This document shows positions 17,692-28,200 of a stretch of DNA of 45,027 nucleotides, one piece after another. A model generated the notes under the pieces. The model made no database searches. It had not been told where the DNA came from and saw only the letters and a program-made list of their open reading frames with translations. The position numbers were made by a program, and so were the translations under genes. Positions within the stretch are counted from its first letter, which is position 1; each line of letters opens with the position of its first letter. Origin of the DNA: DASWJQ01 sp964517315 (GTDB lineage: Bacteria; Chloroflexota; Anaerolineae; Anaerolineales; E44-bin32); contig CAZFCJ010000017.1 of NCBI GenBank assembly GCA_964517315.1, positions 1-45,027 on the forward strand, read 5' to 3'.

Positions 17692-20600
17692 ATGAAGTCC
17701 CTCTCCATGGCATTTCTGGGGGAGCCACAGGTCGAGTACCGTGGCAAACGGCTCGGATTCCGCACTCGCAAGGCACTGGCCCTACTCGTTTACCTGAGCG
17801 TTGATGGTAGTCGCCATTCTCGCGAGAAGCTGGCGACCTTGTTCTGGCCCGAAGAGGATGGCGAAACCGGCAGACGGCGCTTGCGAACCACGCTGTACTA
17901 CCTGCGTCAGGCTCTCCGGGAAGTAATCGGGGACGATGCCGCCGCCGATTACTTAGCAACGGATCGCGAGAGCTTGGCCTTCAATTTCCGTGCGCCCTAC
18001 GAGCTTGACGTGGAAACTCTGCTGCAGGCTGCGGACGAGGATTCCCTCGATCTGCTTCAGTCCGCGGCTGCGGCGTATAGAGGCGATTTTCTGGCCGGAT
18101 TCGCGGTTGGGGGCGCACGCGAGTTTGACGACTGGGCAGCAGAACGTCGACAGGAGCTGGCGCTGGTCGTAACGTCCGTGCTGCGCCGGCTTGTAGATCG
18201 CCTTGAGCGCCGGGGGAGCCGAAATGGCGCGCTGCAATCCGCGCAGCGCTGGGTGCATCTCGACTCATTCAACGAGCAGGCGTATCGGAGACTGATGGAG
18301 CTGTTGGCGGCCATGGGCGATCGGGCCGCAGCGCTTGAACGATATCAGGAAATTGAAGATCGGCTTGGGGCGGAGTTCGGCGCCGAACCGGCAGCGGAGA
18401 CTCAGGCCCTGGCGAAGCAGATCCACGCCGGTGGCATTTTGTCGGCCGGTGCAGAAGCCGAGCCAAGGCGCAGGCCAACGGCCGATAGACTGCCATTCGT
18501 CGGACGGGGCGTGGAGCATGAGTCGTTGGTGAAGGAGTTTGAATTAGCGCGCCACGACGGCCCTCGCCTCGTGTTGCTGCAGGGTGAAGCGGGAATCGGC
18601 AAAAGCCGCCTGGCGCAGGAGTGGATGCGCTGGGCAAGGGCTCATGGGGCCCATGTGCTCCAAGGGAGAGCGTTCGATTTTGGCGGCCGTCTGCCGTACC
18701 AACCCCTGCTGGACGCGGTTCGGGAGGTCGTGACCGACGGGGATCGGATAGAGACGTTGCTTGGGCCAGGTCACCTAAAGGAGCTGGGACGTATGTTCCC
18801 TGAGCTCGGGCTGAGTGAATACCATCCAACGGCCGACTGGGAAGAAAAAGGCAGCTCGGGCCGAATGTTCGACGCTTTCGTCAACCTCTTGAATAGCTTA
18901 TCGCAGGAGCAACCGTTGGTCATCTACCTGGACGATATGCAGTGGGCGGACAGAGGTACCCGAGATCTGCTGACCTTTGCCGCTAGCCGTTGGCAGCAAT
19001 CCCGGCCTCAGATCCTGATGGTTCTCCTCCAGCGGGATACGGAGGTTGATGCCGCTGCGGAACATGAGGGATGGGTCACGCGGCTGTCTCAAGCTTTACC
19101 AACGAAAACCTTGCGTCTAGGTCCACTTGCGCGCAACCAGACCATCACATGGGTCCACGAATTGGCAGGCACGCCGAGGCAGGCCAGCCGGCAAAGAGGC
19201 GATGAGGCCGTAAGTTCGGCCCCGCAGCCACCTGGTCGGAACGCGGATACCGACGCTTGGACGGCACTCGGGCGAAGGCTCTATGAAGTGACGAGCGGCC
19301 AGCCGTTCTTCCTCACCGAGACCACCAAAGGCCTGCTCGATCGAGGGGTGTTGTCCTGGAGGCGAGCGAAGGACGACTCGTGGCGGATCGGGCTCGGCCC
19401 ACAAGCGCCGGCTATTGATGAATTGGGCTCGTTGCAAAATTTAGTCGCACCCAGCGTGCGGCAGGCCGTCAGAGCGCGATTGACTTCTTTGACCGAGCCG
19501 ATGTTCGAGTTGCTGGTCGCGGCGGCCGTCTTGAGCCGCCAGGCGAATTTCGCGAGTCTGTGCTTTGTGGCGGACATGGCCGAGTCGGAGGCGCTGCTAC
19601 CGCTCGACCAGCTCATTGAAGCCCGGTTGCTCGAGGAAGCCAGATCGGACGCTGATCAGGGCCTCCGCCAGGAGTACGCCTTCAGCCATGACCAGATTCG
19701 CCAAATCACCTATCAGGTGGCAGGTTCCGCCAGGCGAAGTCTATTCCACCGAAGGGCTTTTGAACTGCTTTCCGAGCGAGGCGGCTCGCCGGCTGACATG
19801 GCCCATCATGGTGAGGCAGCCGGTCTTTGGGAGCAGGCTTGGAAGAACAACCTTGTCGCAGGCCTTGAGGCTTTGGAGGTCTTTGCGATCCGGGACGCCA
19901 TCCGTTTCCTGGAGCGGGCTCGGTCCCTGCTTGTGGAGCAAAAAGAATTATGGGAGAAGCTCCAGCCCGAGAAGGTGCAGCGGCTTTACGAACGGCTGGG
20001 GAGGGCGTACGAAGTTGTAAATGATTGGGATCGGGCAAAGCACGTTTACGAGGAGTTGATTGAGCATGCTGGGCGGGTCGCCAGGCCCGAAGCGGAGGTC
20101 TCTGCCAGGCTCAGCCTGGCCTCACTCTCCGTGCAGCAGTTCGATGTGGATCGAGCGGCGCGTATATTGGAAGACGCGATCGAATTGGCCGAAGCCTGCG
20201 ACGACCAACACGGACTCGCCGAAGCGGAATGGCACCTTGCCACCGTGGAGTACTTTCGCTTCCAGAGGGAGGACGCTCTGCTGCACGCCGAGCGTGCGGT
20301 GGAGCTTGCCCGAGCTTGCGCCGACCCGGAACTGATCGCCGGCAGCCTGAACTCACTTGGCTACGCGCGTCAGGGTCTTGCGCGATGGTCCGAAATTGAA
20401 CCCCCTCTCCTCGAAGCCATCGAGTTATTCCGGCAGCAAGGCAATCGGGCGATGGAAATTGACAGCGAGCTGATGCTGGCTGTCGGTCGAATCCATCTAG
20501 CGGATCCAGGAAGTGCACTGGACATTGCCGCCCGTGCGGAAGGCAAACTGATTGACGCCGACAACCCCTGGGGCGAAGCGAACCAAGCCTGGGTTCAGGC

Positions 20601-21366
20601 GACGGCGCTGCATGAATTGGGTCGCTATCAAGAAGCGATTAATATCGCTTCTCGTGGGTTGGAGATTGCGCTCGACAACGACCTGCCCGCACTGGCGTTG
20701 TCCGCTTTGGCCACGCGTGGGATGGCGTTCGGGAGTGTGGGTCGTCTCAACTTGGCCCTCGAAGATCATCAACGCGCTGAAGATCTCCTGGACCAGATGG
20801 CCAATCCTCATATGCCCGCAGTGTTAGCCCCGCATCTGTGTACGGACTTTGGCATGGCGGGGGAGTGGGACGCCGCTGCGGACCACGCAAGGCGAGCCAT
20901 CCGTGATAACGAGGCGTGGCTCCATTCTGCCACCTGGCTCTGCAGTGGCTTCCAGCATGGACGGCTGATCGAGGCTTTGCTGCGCGCCGGAGAGCTCGAT
21001 CTGGCGCGGTCTCAGTTGGAACGTTTTGAGCGCTTCGGTGGAAAAAATCCTCGCTATCAGATCCCGGCGGCGCGGTCTCGGGCCCTTTTGCTTGAGGCCG
21101 AGGGCCGCCTTCAAGGAGCAATCGAGGAGCTGCAGTCCGCGCGGGACCTAAGCCACGAGAAGGGGCTGCCTGGCGAGGAGCTCTCGCACTGCCTGGCGCT
21201 CCATCGGCGCTACGAGCAACTCGACCATGCTCCCGAGCAGAAGTACGTTCAAAGGCGGGCCGTCGAGCTGGCCCGAGAACTCAAAGAGAGGATTGGAGAC
21301 CCAGAGCTGCGGACAAGCTTCTTGGATTGGTTGGATGAGCAAGGCCTGCGGATCCCAGGAAATTAG
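17692..21366 (+). CDS. BTAD-type regulator with AAA ATPase and TPR repeats
   Basis: A 1224-residue protein with the same plan as the gene at 13045 but clearly distinct in sequence. Residues 1-100 form the winged helix (MAFLGEPQVEYRGKRL, FWPEEDGETGRRRLRTTLYYLR) and about 103-245 the BTAD domain (AYRGDFLAGF, DSFNEQAYRRLMELL). An ATPase of the predicted-ATPase/MalT-like type has Walker A GEAGIGKS at 298-305 and Walker B LVIYLDDMQWAD at 409-420. TPR-like repeats fill the C-terminal half (AIELAEACDDQHGLAEAEWHLA is typical). It is probably cytoplasmic and DNA-binding. The ATG at 17692 lacks a strong ribosome site but the winged-helix begins immediately. It diverges from the BphX/SnoaL pair, which are its most obvious candidate targets. 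Confidence 0.92.
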   Translation: MKSLSMAFLGEPQVEYRGKRLGFRTRKALALLVYLSVDGSRHSREKLATLFWPEEDGETGRRRLRTTLYYLRQALREVIGDDAAADYLATDRESLAFNFRAPYELDVETLLQAADEDSLDLLQSAAAAYRGDFLAGFAVGGAREFDDWAAERRQELALVVTSVLRRLVDRLERRGSRNGALQSAQRWVHLDSFNEQAYRRLMELLAAMGDRAAALERYQEIEDRLGAEFGAEPAAETQALAKQIHAGGILSAGAEAEPRRRPTADRLPFVGRGVEHESLVKEFELARHDGPRLVLLQGEAGIGKSRLAQEWMRWARAHGAHVLQGRAFDFGGRLPYQPLLDAVREVVTDGDRIETLLGPGHLKELGRMFPELGLSEYHPTADWEEKGSSGRMFDAFVNLLNSLSQEQPLVIYLDDMQWADRGTRDLLTFAASRWQQSRPQILMVLLQRDTEVDAAAEHEGWVTRLSQALPTKTLRLGPLARNQTITWVHELAGTPRQASRQRGDEAVSSAPQPPGRNADTDAWTALGRRLYEVTSGQPFFLTETTKGLLDRGVLSWRRAKDDSWRIGLGPQAPAIDELGSLQNLVAPSVRQAVRARLTSLTEPMFELLVAAAVLSRQANFASLCFVADMAESEALLPLDQLIEARLLEEARSDADQGLRQEYAFSHDQIRQITYQVAGSARRSLFHRRAFELLSERGGSPADMAHHGEAAGLWEQAWKNNLVAGLEALEVFAIRDAIRFLERARSLLVEQKELWEKLQPEKVQRLYERLGRAYEVVNDWDRAKHVYEELIEHAGRVARPEAEVSARLSLASLSVQQFDVDRAARILEDAIELAEACDDQHGLAEAEWHLATVEYFRFQREDALLHAERAVELARACADPELIAGSLNSLGYARQGLARWSEIEPPLLEAIELFRQQGNRAMEIDSELMLAVGRIHLADPGSALDIAARAEGKLIDADNPWGEANQAWVQATALHELGRYQEAINIASRGLEIALDNDLPALALSALATRGMAFGSVGRLNLALEDHQRAEDLLDQMANPHMPAVLAPHLCTDFGMAGEWDAAADHARRAIRDNEAWLHSATWLCSGFQHGRLIEALLRAGELDLARSQLERFERFGGKNPRYQIPAARSRALLLEAEGRLQGAIEELQSARDLSHEKGLPGEELSHCLALHRRYEQLDHAPEQKYVQRRAVELARELKERIGDPELRTSFLDWLDEQGLRIPGN

Positions 21367-21439
21367 AGACCGTGCCATCATCGGCCGGAGTGGTCACAAG
21401 ATCCTGGGGGATCAGCGGCTGGAATCGAGCTCTCATGCT

Positions 21440-21744
21440 CCTCACTTGACAGGGCTGAGGACCAATCCGCTTTCAACAAAGTCGGGTCTACCTTTGCCCT
21501 GATCCAGGATCGTCCGGGGATGGAGGCCGTACGGACCATGCAGGAAGATGTCGCTCCGGTGCTCCGCGTCGAGTGGATCGGGGCCGATCCTCACGTGAGG
21601 AGGATGGCGGCGCTGCCCACCACCGGGTGGAGGGAGCTGAGCTTGGTCGACTGCAGCAGCTTCCACGCGATGCGGAGGCTCGGGCAGGAAACGGCCTTTG
21701 CCTTTGACGCTCATTTTGCGGAGCAGGCGTTCGAGCTTACTCCC
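21440..21744 (+). pseudogene. Degraded VapC-type PIN-domain toxin
   Basis: The plus frame through 21520-21744 reads as the C-terminal half of a PIN ribonuclease. LRVEWIGADPHVRRM is followed by ELSLVDCSSFHAMRRLGQETAFAFDAHFAEQAFELTP, with the acidic residues of the SLVDC and AFDxHF motifs intact. Just upstream, ALIQDRPGMEAVRTMQEDV continues the family pattern, but the N-terminal part with the first catalytic Asp and the ET motif is not present in any frame. No antitoxin gene is visible. The remnant therefore cannot encode a working toxin. The frame runs on past 21744 to a stop near 21918 with unrelated sequence. Confidence 0.6.
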
Positions 21745-22257
21745 ATGGCGCGGTCGGTTTGCTCGGCTCGGGGTCGGTCCCGAAATCGAGCGGAGCACCC
21801 ACGGGCGGTGGGCCAAACACGAGTGTGGGTTTCCGTCTCCACCTTTGAAGCCCCGCCGACGTCGTTCAAGTTTCCTGCTCAGACCGCGCCTGTCGGCGTG
21901 CCAGTTCGTAAGCGTTAGGTCGCCGGCTATAGTCCCGCGAGGGGAGCGACGCGGCGCCAGCACCAAGCCTCCGACCCTCAAACGGCCCGAAGCGCCCGCG
22001 AGGACGCTTTCGACCACCCTCTTACGCGCCCAAGGTTACCCGGCCGCGCAGGAACCGTCGGCCCCACGAGTCCTCCGGATTCCAGTGTCCCCCTGCTCAA
22101 CACCGCCGTTCGTCCATCCGTATGGCGGCAGCCGCCGATTGTGCGCGCCGGGCCAGCCCATGCTTGAGCTCTGAGCGAAAGTCGTGCGACATCCGACCGG
22201 CTGGCGCAGTTGGAAGGGATTCGCAATAATCGCGGGAGTTGTAGAGCTGTACCGACG
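21745..22257. other. Intergenic region, no gene seen
   Basis: Open frames exist on both strands, including a long minus-strand one antisense to the PIN relic, but none resembles a protein family. I see no repeat or terminator here. Confidence 0.4.
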
Positions 22258-23472
22258 GTGAAGGGGCAAGCGAGGCATTTGACTGCGAACGGTGTTCTCG
22301 TGAAGAAGCTGCAGCAGGTTTGGGAAAACCGACCTGAGGGCTGGCTTGAGCCCACGCTGCTGTTTGCGGTCCAGCGGGTCCTCCTCTCGGGGCTCGGGCT
22401 GGCGCTTTATGCGCTGGGACGGGTGCCGCTTACTGAGGATCCGGTGACCCGCCCCTACTTCGGAATCCCACCCGAGGTCGAAGGGATGTCCGGCGCGCTG
22501 CTGGGCGTATGGCAGCGCTTCGACGTGATCCACTTTCTACGCATTGCGCGGGATGGCTACGCTCAAGCCGACCTTTCCGCCTTCTTTCCACTCTTCCCGA
22601 TGGCGACAAAGCTGCTCGGTTTGCTGCTCGGGGACCGGGTTCTCCTGGCCTCTTTTCTCGTCGCCAACCTGTGCACGCTGTTGGCGGTCAATGCACTGTA
22701 CTTCTGGATGCTGGATGAAGGTCATGATCGATCGGCGGCCTCCGCCGCCATCCTGTTCCTCATCTGGTTTCCCACCGCCTTCTTTCTTTTTGTCCCGTAC
22801 TCCGAGTCGCTGTTCTTGCTGTGCGCAGTCGCGGCGCTGTGGAGCATTCGCCGGCGGCGATGGGCGCTTGCTGGGGCAGCCGCCGTCCTGGCGACCCTCA
22901 CCCGGCTCGCGGGGGTGATGCTTGCACCCGTGCTGATCGTTGGGTGGGCTGCAGCGCGAGACCGCAGTTCGGCCTCCGAGACCGCGTTGGCTGCGGTCTC
23001 GGCCGCCATGCCCGGGGTGGCATTTGCTGGCCTGTCGGTCTGGCGATCCACGCGCGCGTTTCCCAGCCTGGTCGAGTCTCAGGCGAGCTATTGGCACCGG
23101 CTGCCGGCTTTCCCGTGGCAGGGAGTTACACGAACGGTCGAGCGAATCGCAGCGGGATCGGCGTCTGCCGTTGAGTTCCTTGACCTTCTGGTCGTCCTGG
23201 CCATGTTGGCCGCCGGAATCGTCGTGATCCGGCGCCTTCCGCTCTCGCTGTCCGCGTATCATTGGGGGGTGCTGCTGTTGGGTCTATCTCAGATCAGAGT
23301 CGGTCAGCCCCTCTCCGGTCAAGCGCGCTTCGCCGTCGTCCTCGTGCCGGCGTTTATCGTGCTGGGGGAGGTTGCCAGAGGCCCCGTCTTGAAACGCGCG
23401 GTGGCCTATTCCTTCTTGGGTTTGCATCTCTTCCTGGCCGGCCAGTTCATCATGTGGGGCTGGGTTGGATGA
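22258..23472 (+). CDS. PIG-V-like mannosyltransferase family membrane protein
   Basis: A roughly 404-residue multi-pass membrane protein. The segment WQRFDVIHFLRIARDGYA, then SAFFPLFPM, matches the first loop of PIG-V-like (GT-C fold) mannosyltransferases, where an aspartate near the membrane is thought catalytic. It is followed by AASAAILFLIWFPTAFFLFVPYSES and RRWALAGAAAVLATLTRLAG, also typical. It would transfer a sugar from a polyprenyl donor outside the membrane, but acceptor and sugar are unknown. The start is uncertain: GTG at 22258, GTG at 22300 and TTG at 22210 are all possible and none has a good ribosome site. It converges with the lipoprotein hydrolase, whose stop is 33 bases away. 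Confidence 0.82.
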   Translation: MKGQARHLTANGVLVKKLQQVWENRPEGWLEPTLLFAVQRVLLSGLGLALYALGRVPLTEDPVTRPYFGIPPEVEGMSGALLGVWQRFDVIHFLRIARDGYAQADLSAFFPLFPMATKLLGLLLGDRVLLASFLVANLCTLLAVNALYFWMLDEGHDRSAASAAILFLIWFPTAFFLFVPYSESLFLLCAVAALWSIRRRRWALAGAAAVLATLTRLAGVMLAPVLIVGWAAARDRSSASETALAAVSAAMPGVAFAGLSVWRSTRAFPSLVESQASYWHRLPAFPWQGVTRTVERIAAGSASAVEFLDLLVVLAMLAAGIVVIRRLPLSLSAYHWGVLLLGLSQIRVGQPLSGQARFAVVLVPAFIVLGEVARGPVLKRAVAYSFLGLHLFLAGQFIMWGWVG

Positions 23473-23504
23473 TCGACTGCCTCCCTCCTCGCGTAAGACT
23501 CCAC

Positions 23505-24680
23505 TCACAAGTGCTTGCGGAAGAACTCCACCGTGCGCAGCATGGCCTGCCCAAAATACGGTGAGAGCAGGTTGTGTCCGCCGCCTTCGTAGGTGTGGAA
23601 TTCGTACTCCTTGCCGTTTTCCTCCAGCACGGCGACCAGGTCTTGCGAGTAGCGGATGGTGACCACCGGGTCGTCCAGCGCGTGGTGAATCTGGAGCGGG
23701 CTCTCGAGGAATTCGATGTTCTCCGTCAAGGAGACGGCTTTCCAATAATCTAACTGGGTATCCGGCCGGCCGTACGCATCCAGGATCTCACGCGATCTTC
23801 TTGGCTCGTCGGATGCTTCCGGTGTCGGCGGCGGCCGGTAGGTGTTGTCCTGGATTCCGTATTGCGTGAAGTCGTCATAGCTGTAGACTGCCCCGGCCCA
23901 GATCACCCCGGCCCGGATGCCCGGTTCGACCAGCATCGCCCGCAGCACCAGGTTGCCGGCCATGCTGTGCCCCCACATGCCGATTCCCTCCGGGTCGACG
24001 AAATCCAGGGTCTGCAGGCTCTTGAGCGCGGCGATCGAGTCGATCGTGTAGCCCGGCGAGAAGTACGATCCGGTGGGCTCTCCCTCGGACCGCCCATGAC
24101 CCCGGTAATCGATCTTGAAGACGACGAATCCGCTCCTTGCCAGGTAATCCACGTGGGCCGAGTAGCGTTCCGTGGTTTGGTAGAAAGTCGGTGGAATGTA
24201 GCCGTGATTGAAAACGATCGCTTTGTAGCCGGTCTCCGGCGGTTCGCCGAATGGGATCGTCAGCAGAGCATAAATCTTGTTGCCTTCCGAGATGTAGCTC
24301 ACCAGGTGGCGGCGGTAATTGGACGCGGAGGCTAGTTCCTCCTCGAACGTGATTTGACTGCCGTTGATCTCCAGCCCCCGCAGGTGCTCGATCGTGATCT
24401 CTTGGCCGACTTCGAAGGCGACTCCTGTTGCCGTCGGCGTCGGTGATGCGGTTGCCGGTGAGCTTTCGGGTTCGGTGGTGGAGACTGGGTTGTCCGTCGC
24501 GGGCAGCTCGGTGGAATTTAGAGGAGCTGCAGTTGCGAGCGGCATCGACGTCGAGGGATCGTTCCAAGATGGCCCTGCGAGCTGGCGTATGACCCTGCCG
24601 CCTTCTCCGGGCAGGTTGCAGGCTACGGTGGACGCCAGGAGGAGTGCCAATCCAAGGATGAGATGCTTCCGCACGACCAA
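23505..24680 (-). CDS. Lipoprotein alpha/beta hydrolase (esterase or peptidase-like)
   Basis: A 391-residue exported hydrolase. The N-terminus has a basic VVRKH, a hydrophobic core and a lipobox, LASTVAC, with Cys at residue 21. A Ser/Thr/Pro-rich linker follows to about residue 85, then an alpha/beta-hydrolase domain. It has the oxyanion HG region (VFNHGYIPP), IDYRGHGRSEG, nucleophile elbow GHSMAG with Ser239, HALDDPVV with the acid near 336-337, and GGGHNLL with His369. It resembles dienelactone hydrolase/prolyl-oligopeptidase-type esterases; the substrate is unknown. I choose TTG at 24680 because GGAGG lies 10 bases upstream. GTG at 24674 is the alternative, and the frame is open further without signal-peptide character. 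Confidence 0.88.
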   Translation of the reverse strand: MVVRKHLILGLALLLASTVACNLPGEGGRVIRQLAGPSWNDPSTSMPLATAAPLNSTELPATDNPVSTTEPESSPATASPTPTATGVAFEVGQEITIEHLRGLEINGSQITFEEELASASNYRRHLVSYISEGNKIYALLTIPFGEPPETGYKAIVFNHGYIPPTFYQTTERYSAHVDYLARSGFVVFKIDYRGHGRSEGEPTGSYFSPGYTIDSIAALKSLQTLDFVDPEGIGMWGHSMAGNLVLRAMLVEPGIRAGVIWAGAVYSYDDFTQYGIQDNTYRPPPTPEASDEPRRSREILDAYGRPDTQLDYWKAVSLTENIEFLESPLQIHHALDDPVVTIRYSQDLVAVLEENGKEYEFHTYEGGGHNLLSPYFGQAMLRTVEFFRKHL

Positions 24681-25237
24681 GCCGATCAATCCTCCACGGC
24701 GGAACGGGACTTCATGATGAATTCTGACAGCCGATTGTACCTGCGATTCCTTGTGCTCTACATGAATGACGGGACTGGATGTTCCTGGCCCGCACGGTTG
24801 ATGAGCTGAGAGACCTTCGCAATCTTCTCGATCGACTTGTTTGCAGAAGGACCGGATGTGGAGGTCCAAGTAGCTTTGTCTTCTTCGTCGACCAAGTATC
24901 CCCCTCCCAGGAAATCTTAGGCTTTGCCTCTGGGACCGCATCTGTCACCGCGCCTGCCCCCGGGCCCATGGACACCCGATGGTCGCCGGTTCGCCCTGCA
25001 TCTTTGTGATCGCCTCCGCCCCGGGACAGAAGGCCGGGATCTTCGGTTCCCTGGCCGAAATGGCCTATGTCCTGAATGAATCGAGGGCTTGAATCGGCGA
25101 CAAGCAGGGCCTATAGTTGAGCATGGAGACCGCGACCATTACTCCACAATCCTCACATCCAATGCGCTCCCGTGGGAGATCCACGACGAGAGGTGACTTC
25201 ACATCATCTCGCTATCGGCCTGGGATCGGCGATAGTT
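24681..25237. other. Divergent intergenic region
   Basis: This lies between the lipoprotein hydrolase (minus) and the kinase (plus) and should hold both promoters. Short open frames here do not resemble proteins. I see no clear -35/-10 pair, operator or repeat. Confidence 0.35.
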
Positions 25238-28200
25238 ATGCTAGGAACAACTCTAAACCAGCGTTTCAAACTCATGGATGAACTCGGCCGGGGAGGTCGG
25301 GGGGTCGTCTACCGGGCCCACGATGAATTGCTGGACCGAGACGTCGCGATCAAGCTCTTGAGTGAAGAGGACCTTGGTGCTGCCGGCCGAGACCGATTGC
25401 TCCGGGAGGCGCAAGTTGTTGCGGGCCTCAACCATCCAAACATTGTGCAGGTCCACGACGCAGGCGAGCTGAAGTCCCCACAAGGGCAAGCTTCCGGAGA
25501 GTCCGCTCAGGACATCCCCTACATCGTGATGGAACTGATTGAGGGCCAGAATCTCCACGAGCGGCCGCCGAGTGATCTGGAGGATATCGTCAGGGTGGCC
25601 CGGCAGGTCTGTGCCGCCCTGCAGCACGCCCACGAACACGGCATTCTGCACCGTGATCTCAAGCCCGAAAATGTGCTGGTCGATTCCGCTGGAAACGCCA
25701 AACTGTCGGACTTCGGATTGGCGCGCTCGATGGCGTCACGGATTACCGAAGAGGGGCGGATCGTCGGAACGGTCTTTTATATGGCTCCGGAAATCGCCCG
25801 GGGCCAATACACTGATGGACGGGCGGATCTTTACTCACTTGGGATCCTTCTGTATGAGCTGACCACGAACGATTTACCGTTCAGTGAAGGTGATGCTCTG
25901 GCGATCATCTCCCAGCATTTGCACGCGTCGGTGGTTCCACCGATGGCCAAGAACCCCGAGCTGCCCTCCGGGCTGAGCGATTTGATCGTTCGGCTGATGA
26001 ACAAGCGGCCCGACGATCGGCCGGCTTCGGCCGCCGCCGTCCTCGAAGAGCTTGAGCGGGATGAGCTGCTGGATCCGACCGCTCCAGCCCAGAAAGAGCT
26101 GGCGCTGCTGGACCGTATTGCGCGGGGGCGCTTTGTCGGTCGTAAGGAGGAGCTCGCTGAGCTACGCTCGTTGTGGGACAGGGTCCTGGCCGGTGAAGGA
26201 CAAACCCTGCTCGTCAGCGGTGAGCCCGGTGTCGGCAAATCCCGCCTGTTACGCGAGTTCACTACCCATGTTGAAGTGGGCGGCGGTAAAGTGTTCACTG
26301 GGGCGTGCTATGAGGACGGGGGTGCCCCATATGCGCCCTTCGCTCAGATCGTCCGTCAGGCGCTTGAGGCCCAGGAGATCGGCGAAAACGGGACAGAGCC
26401 CGCGCTCCCGGAATTCGTGCTCGCCGATCTGCTCTCTTTGGCACCCGAATTAGAACCCTATTATCCCGATATACCCGCTAATCCGAGCCTCGAGCCGGAA
26501 GCTCAGCAGCAAAGATTGTTCGAGAACGTTATCGCTTTCTTTGACATCTTGAGCCGGGAGGCGCCGCTGCTGGTGGTGATTGAAGATGCGCACTGGGGGG
26601 ACAGCAGCTCCCTGTCCTTGGTGCGCCATTTGGCCCGTCGGTTGCACCGGAAGCCTTTGATGCTGGTGGCGACCTACCGTGAGGTGGAGCTGGATGAAGA
26701 TCTCCCTTTCTACGACGTGTTGCTGGACCTCAACCGCGAGCGGCTGGCCCGCCGGCTGAAGCTGAAGCGGCTGACCCGGGGACTGACCCGGTCATTGTTG
26801 GGCGCTGTCTTCGAAGAGGACATCACGGACGAGTTCCTGGAGGGCGTTTACCGGGAGACCGAAGGGAATCCATTCTTTGTGGAGGAGGTGTGCAAGGCCC
26901 TGGTTGAATCCGGCGAGCTTTATTACCAAGGGGGTCGGTGGCATCGTCCGAGCATGGCCGAGCTTGAGATCCCTCAAAGCGTACGGGTGGCCATCCAGGC
27001 CCGGGTGTCGAAGCTTCCTGAGACACACCAACAGGCGCTTCGAATGGCGGCAATCTTGGGCCGCGACTTTGACTTCGAGGCGCTCGTGGCCGCGAGCGAG
27101 CTGGGAGAAGCCGAACTCATCGAGGCGGTCGAAGCCGCTGAGCGGGCGCAGCTGATCGAGGCGGCGGGCGGCGTTCGCTTCGCCTTTGTCCATGCGTTGG
27201 TCGCGACTACGCTGGTCGAGGGCCTCCACACGCTGCGGCGCCGCATCATGAACCGCCAGGCCGCTGCTGCCATCGAAGAACTTCGCCCGGACGATTACGA
27301 GGCGCTGGCTCATCACCATGGCGAGGCCGGCAACGACGAGCAGGCCTTGAAGTATTACGAGTTGGCCGGCGATCAAGCGGCGGAGGCTTATGCAAACCGC
27401 GAGGTCGAGGATCGCTATCGGGCAGCCCTGAACCTGGCTGAAAGCGAGGTCGCCCGAGCGGACCTTCTATCCAAGCTCGGGCTCGCACTCGCCGGACAGG
27501 GTCAATTTGACGAGGCCCTTGAAACGTGGCATTCAGCCCTCACCTTCTATGACAACGCGGGCTATCCGGATAGGGTTGCCTGGTGCTATGCTCGTTCGGC
27601 CCGGGCCGCGTGGGATAGCGGAGAGGTTGGACGGGGACTGGAGATCTGTGAGACGGCGGTCGAGACCATCGGCGATGCCCCAGACAGCGTCGAGCTTGCT
27701 GATCTGCTGCACGAAACCGCGCGCGCGTATCACTTCAATGGAATTCCCGACAAGGCCAAACGATTCTGCCAGAAGGCACTGAACATGGCGGAGGAGCTTG
27801 GTGCCTTCGAGGTTCAAGTCGAGGCCCTCTCCACTTGGGCGATTTTGGAAGGGACCCCGATCGAGGAGGCGATTGCATCACTCGAACGTGCGATTGACCT
27901 GTCTCAGTCGAACGAGCTTCTCGATTCGGAAGCTCGCGCCCGCAACAATCTCGCGGTCATGGTCGGGCTTTTCAAAGGCGAGGTTGACGTGGCCCGAAGG
28001 CATCACGAGGTAGCTTCACAAATCTCACGCAAGACGGGTCAATTCCATCGCCAACTCTTTTACGCTTCAGCCGAAACGGGCTGGGCCATTCTTCAGGGGG
28101 ATTACGCCCATACGGAGGCTCAACACCAGCGCTTGAGGCAGATGATCGAGGACTCGGCGACCTCGGGCATTTCTGTGGCTTTGTTGAACCGAATGGAAGC

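Noticed and set aside
21442..22017. A 191-codon minus-strand frame
   Set aside because: It is antisense to the PIN relic and has no recognisable domain.
24779..25009. A 76-codon plus-strand frame between divergent genes
   Set aside because: No ribosome site and no similarity; more likely promoter DNA.
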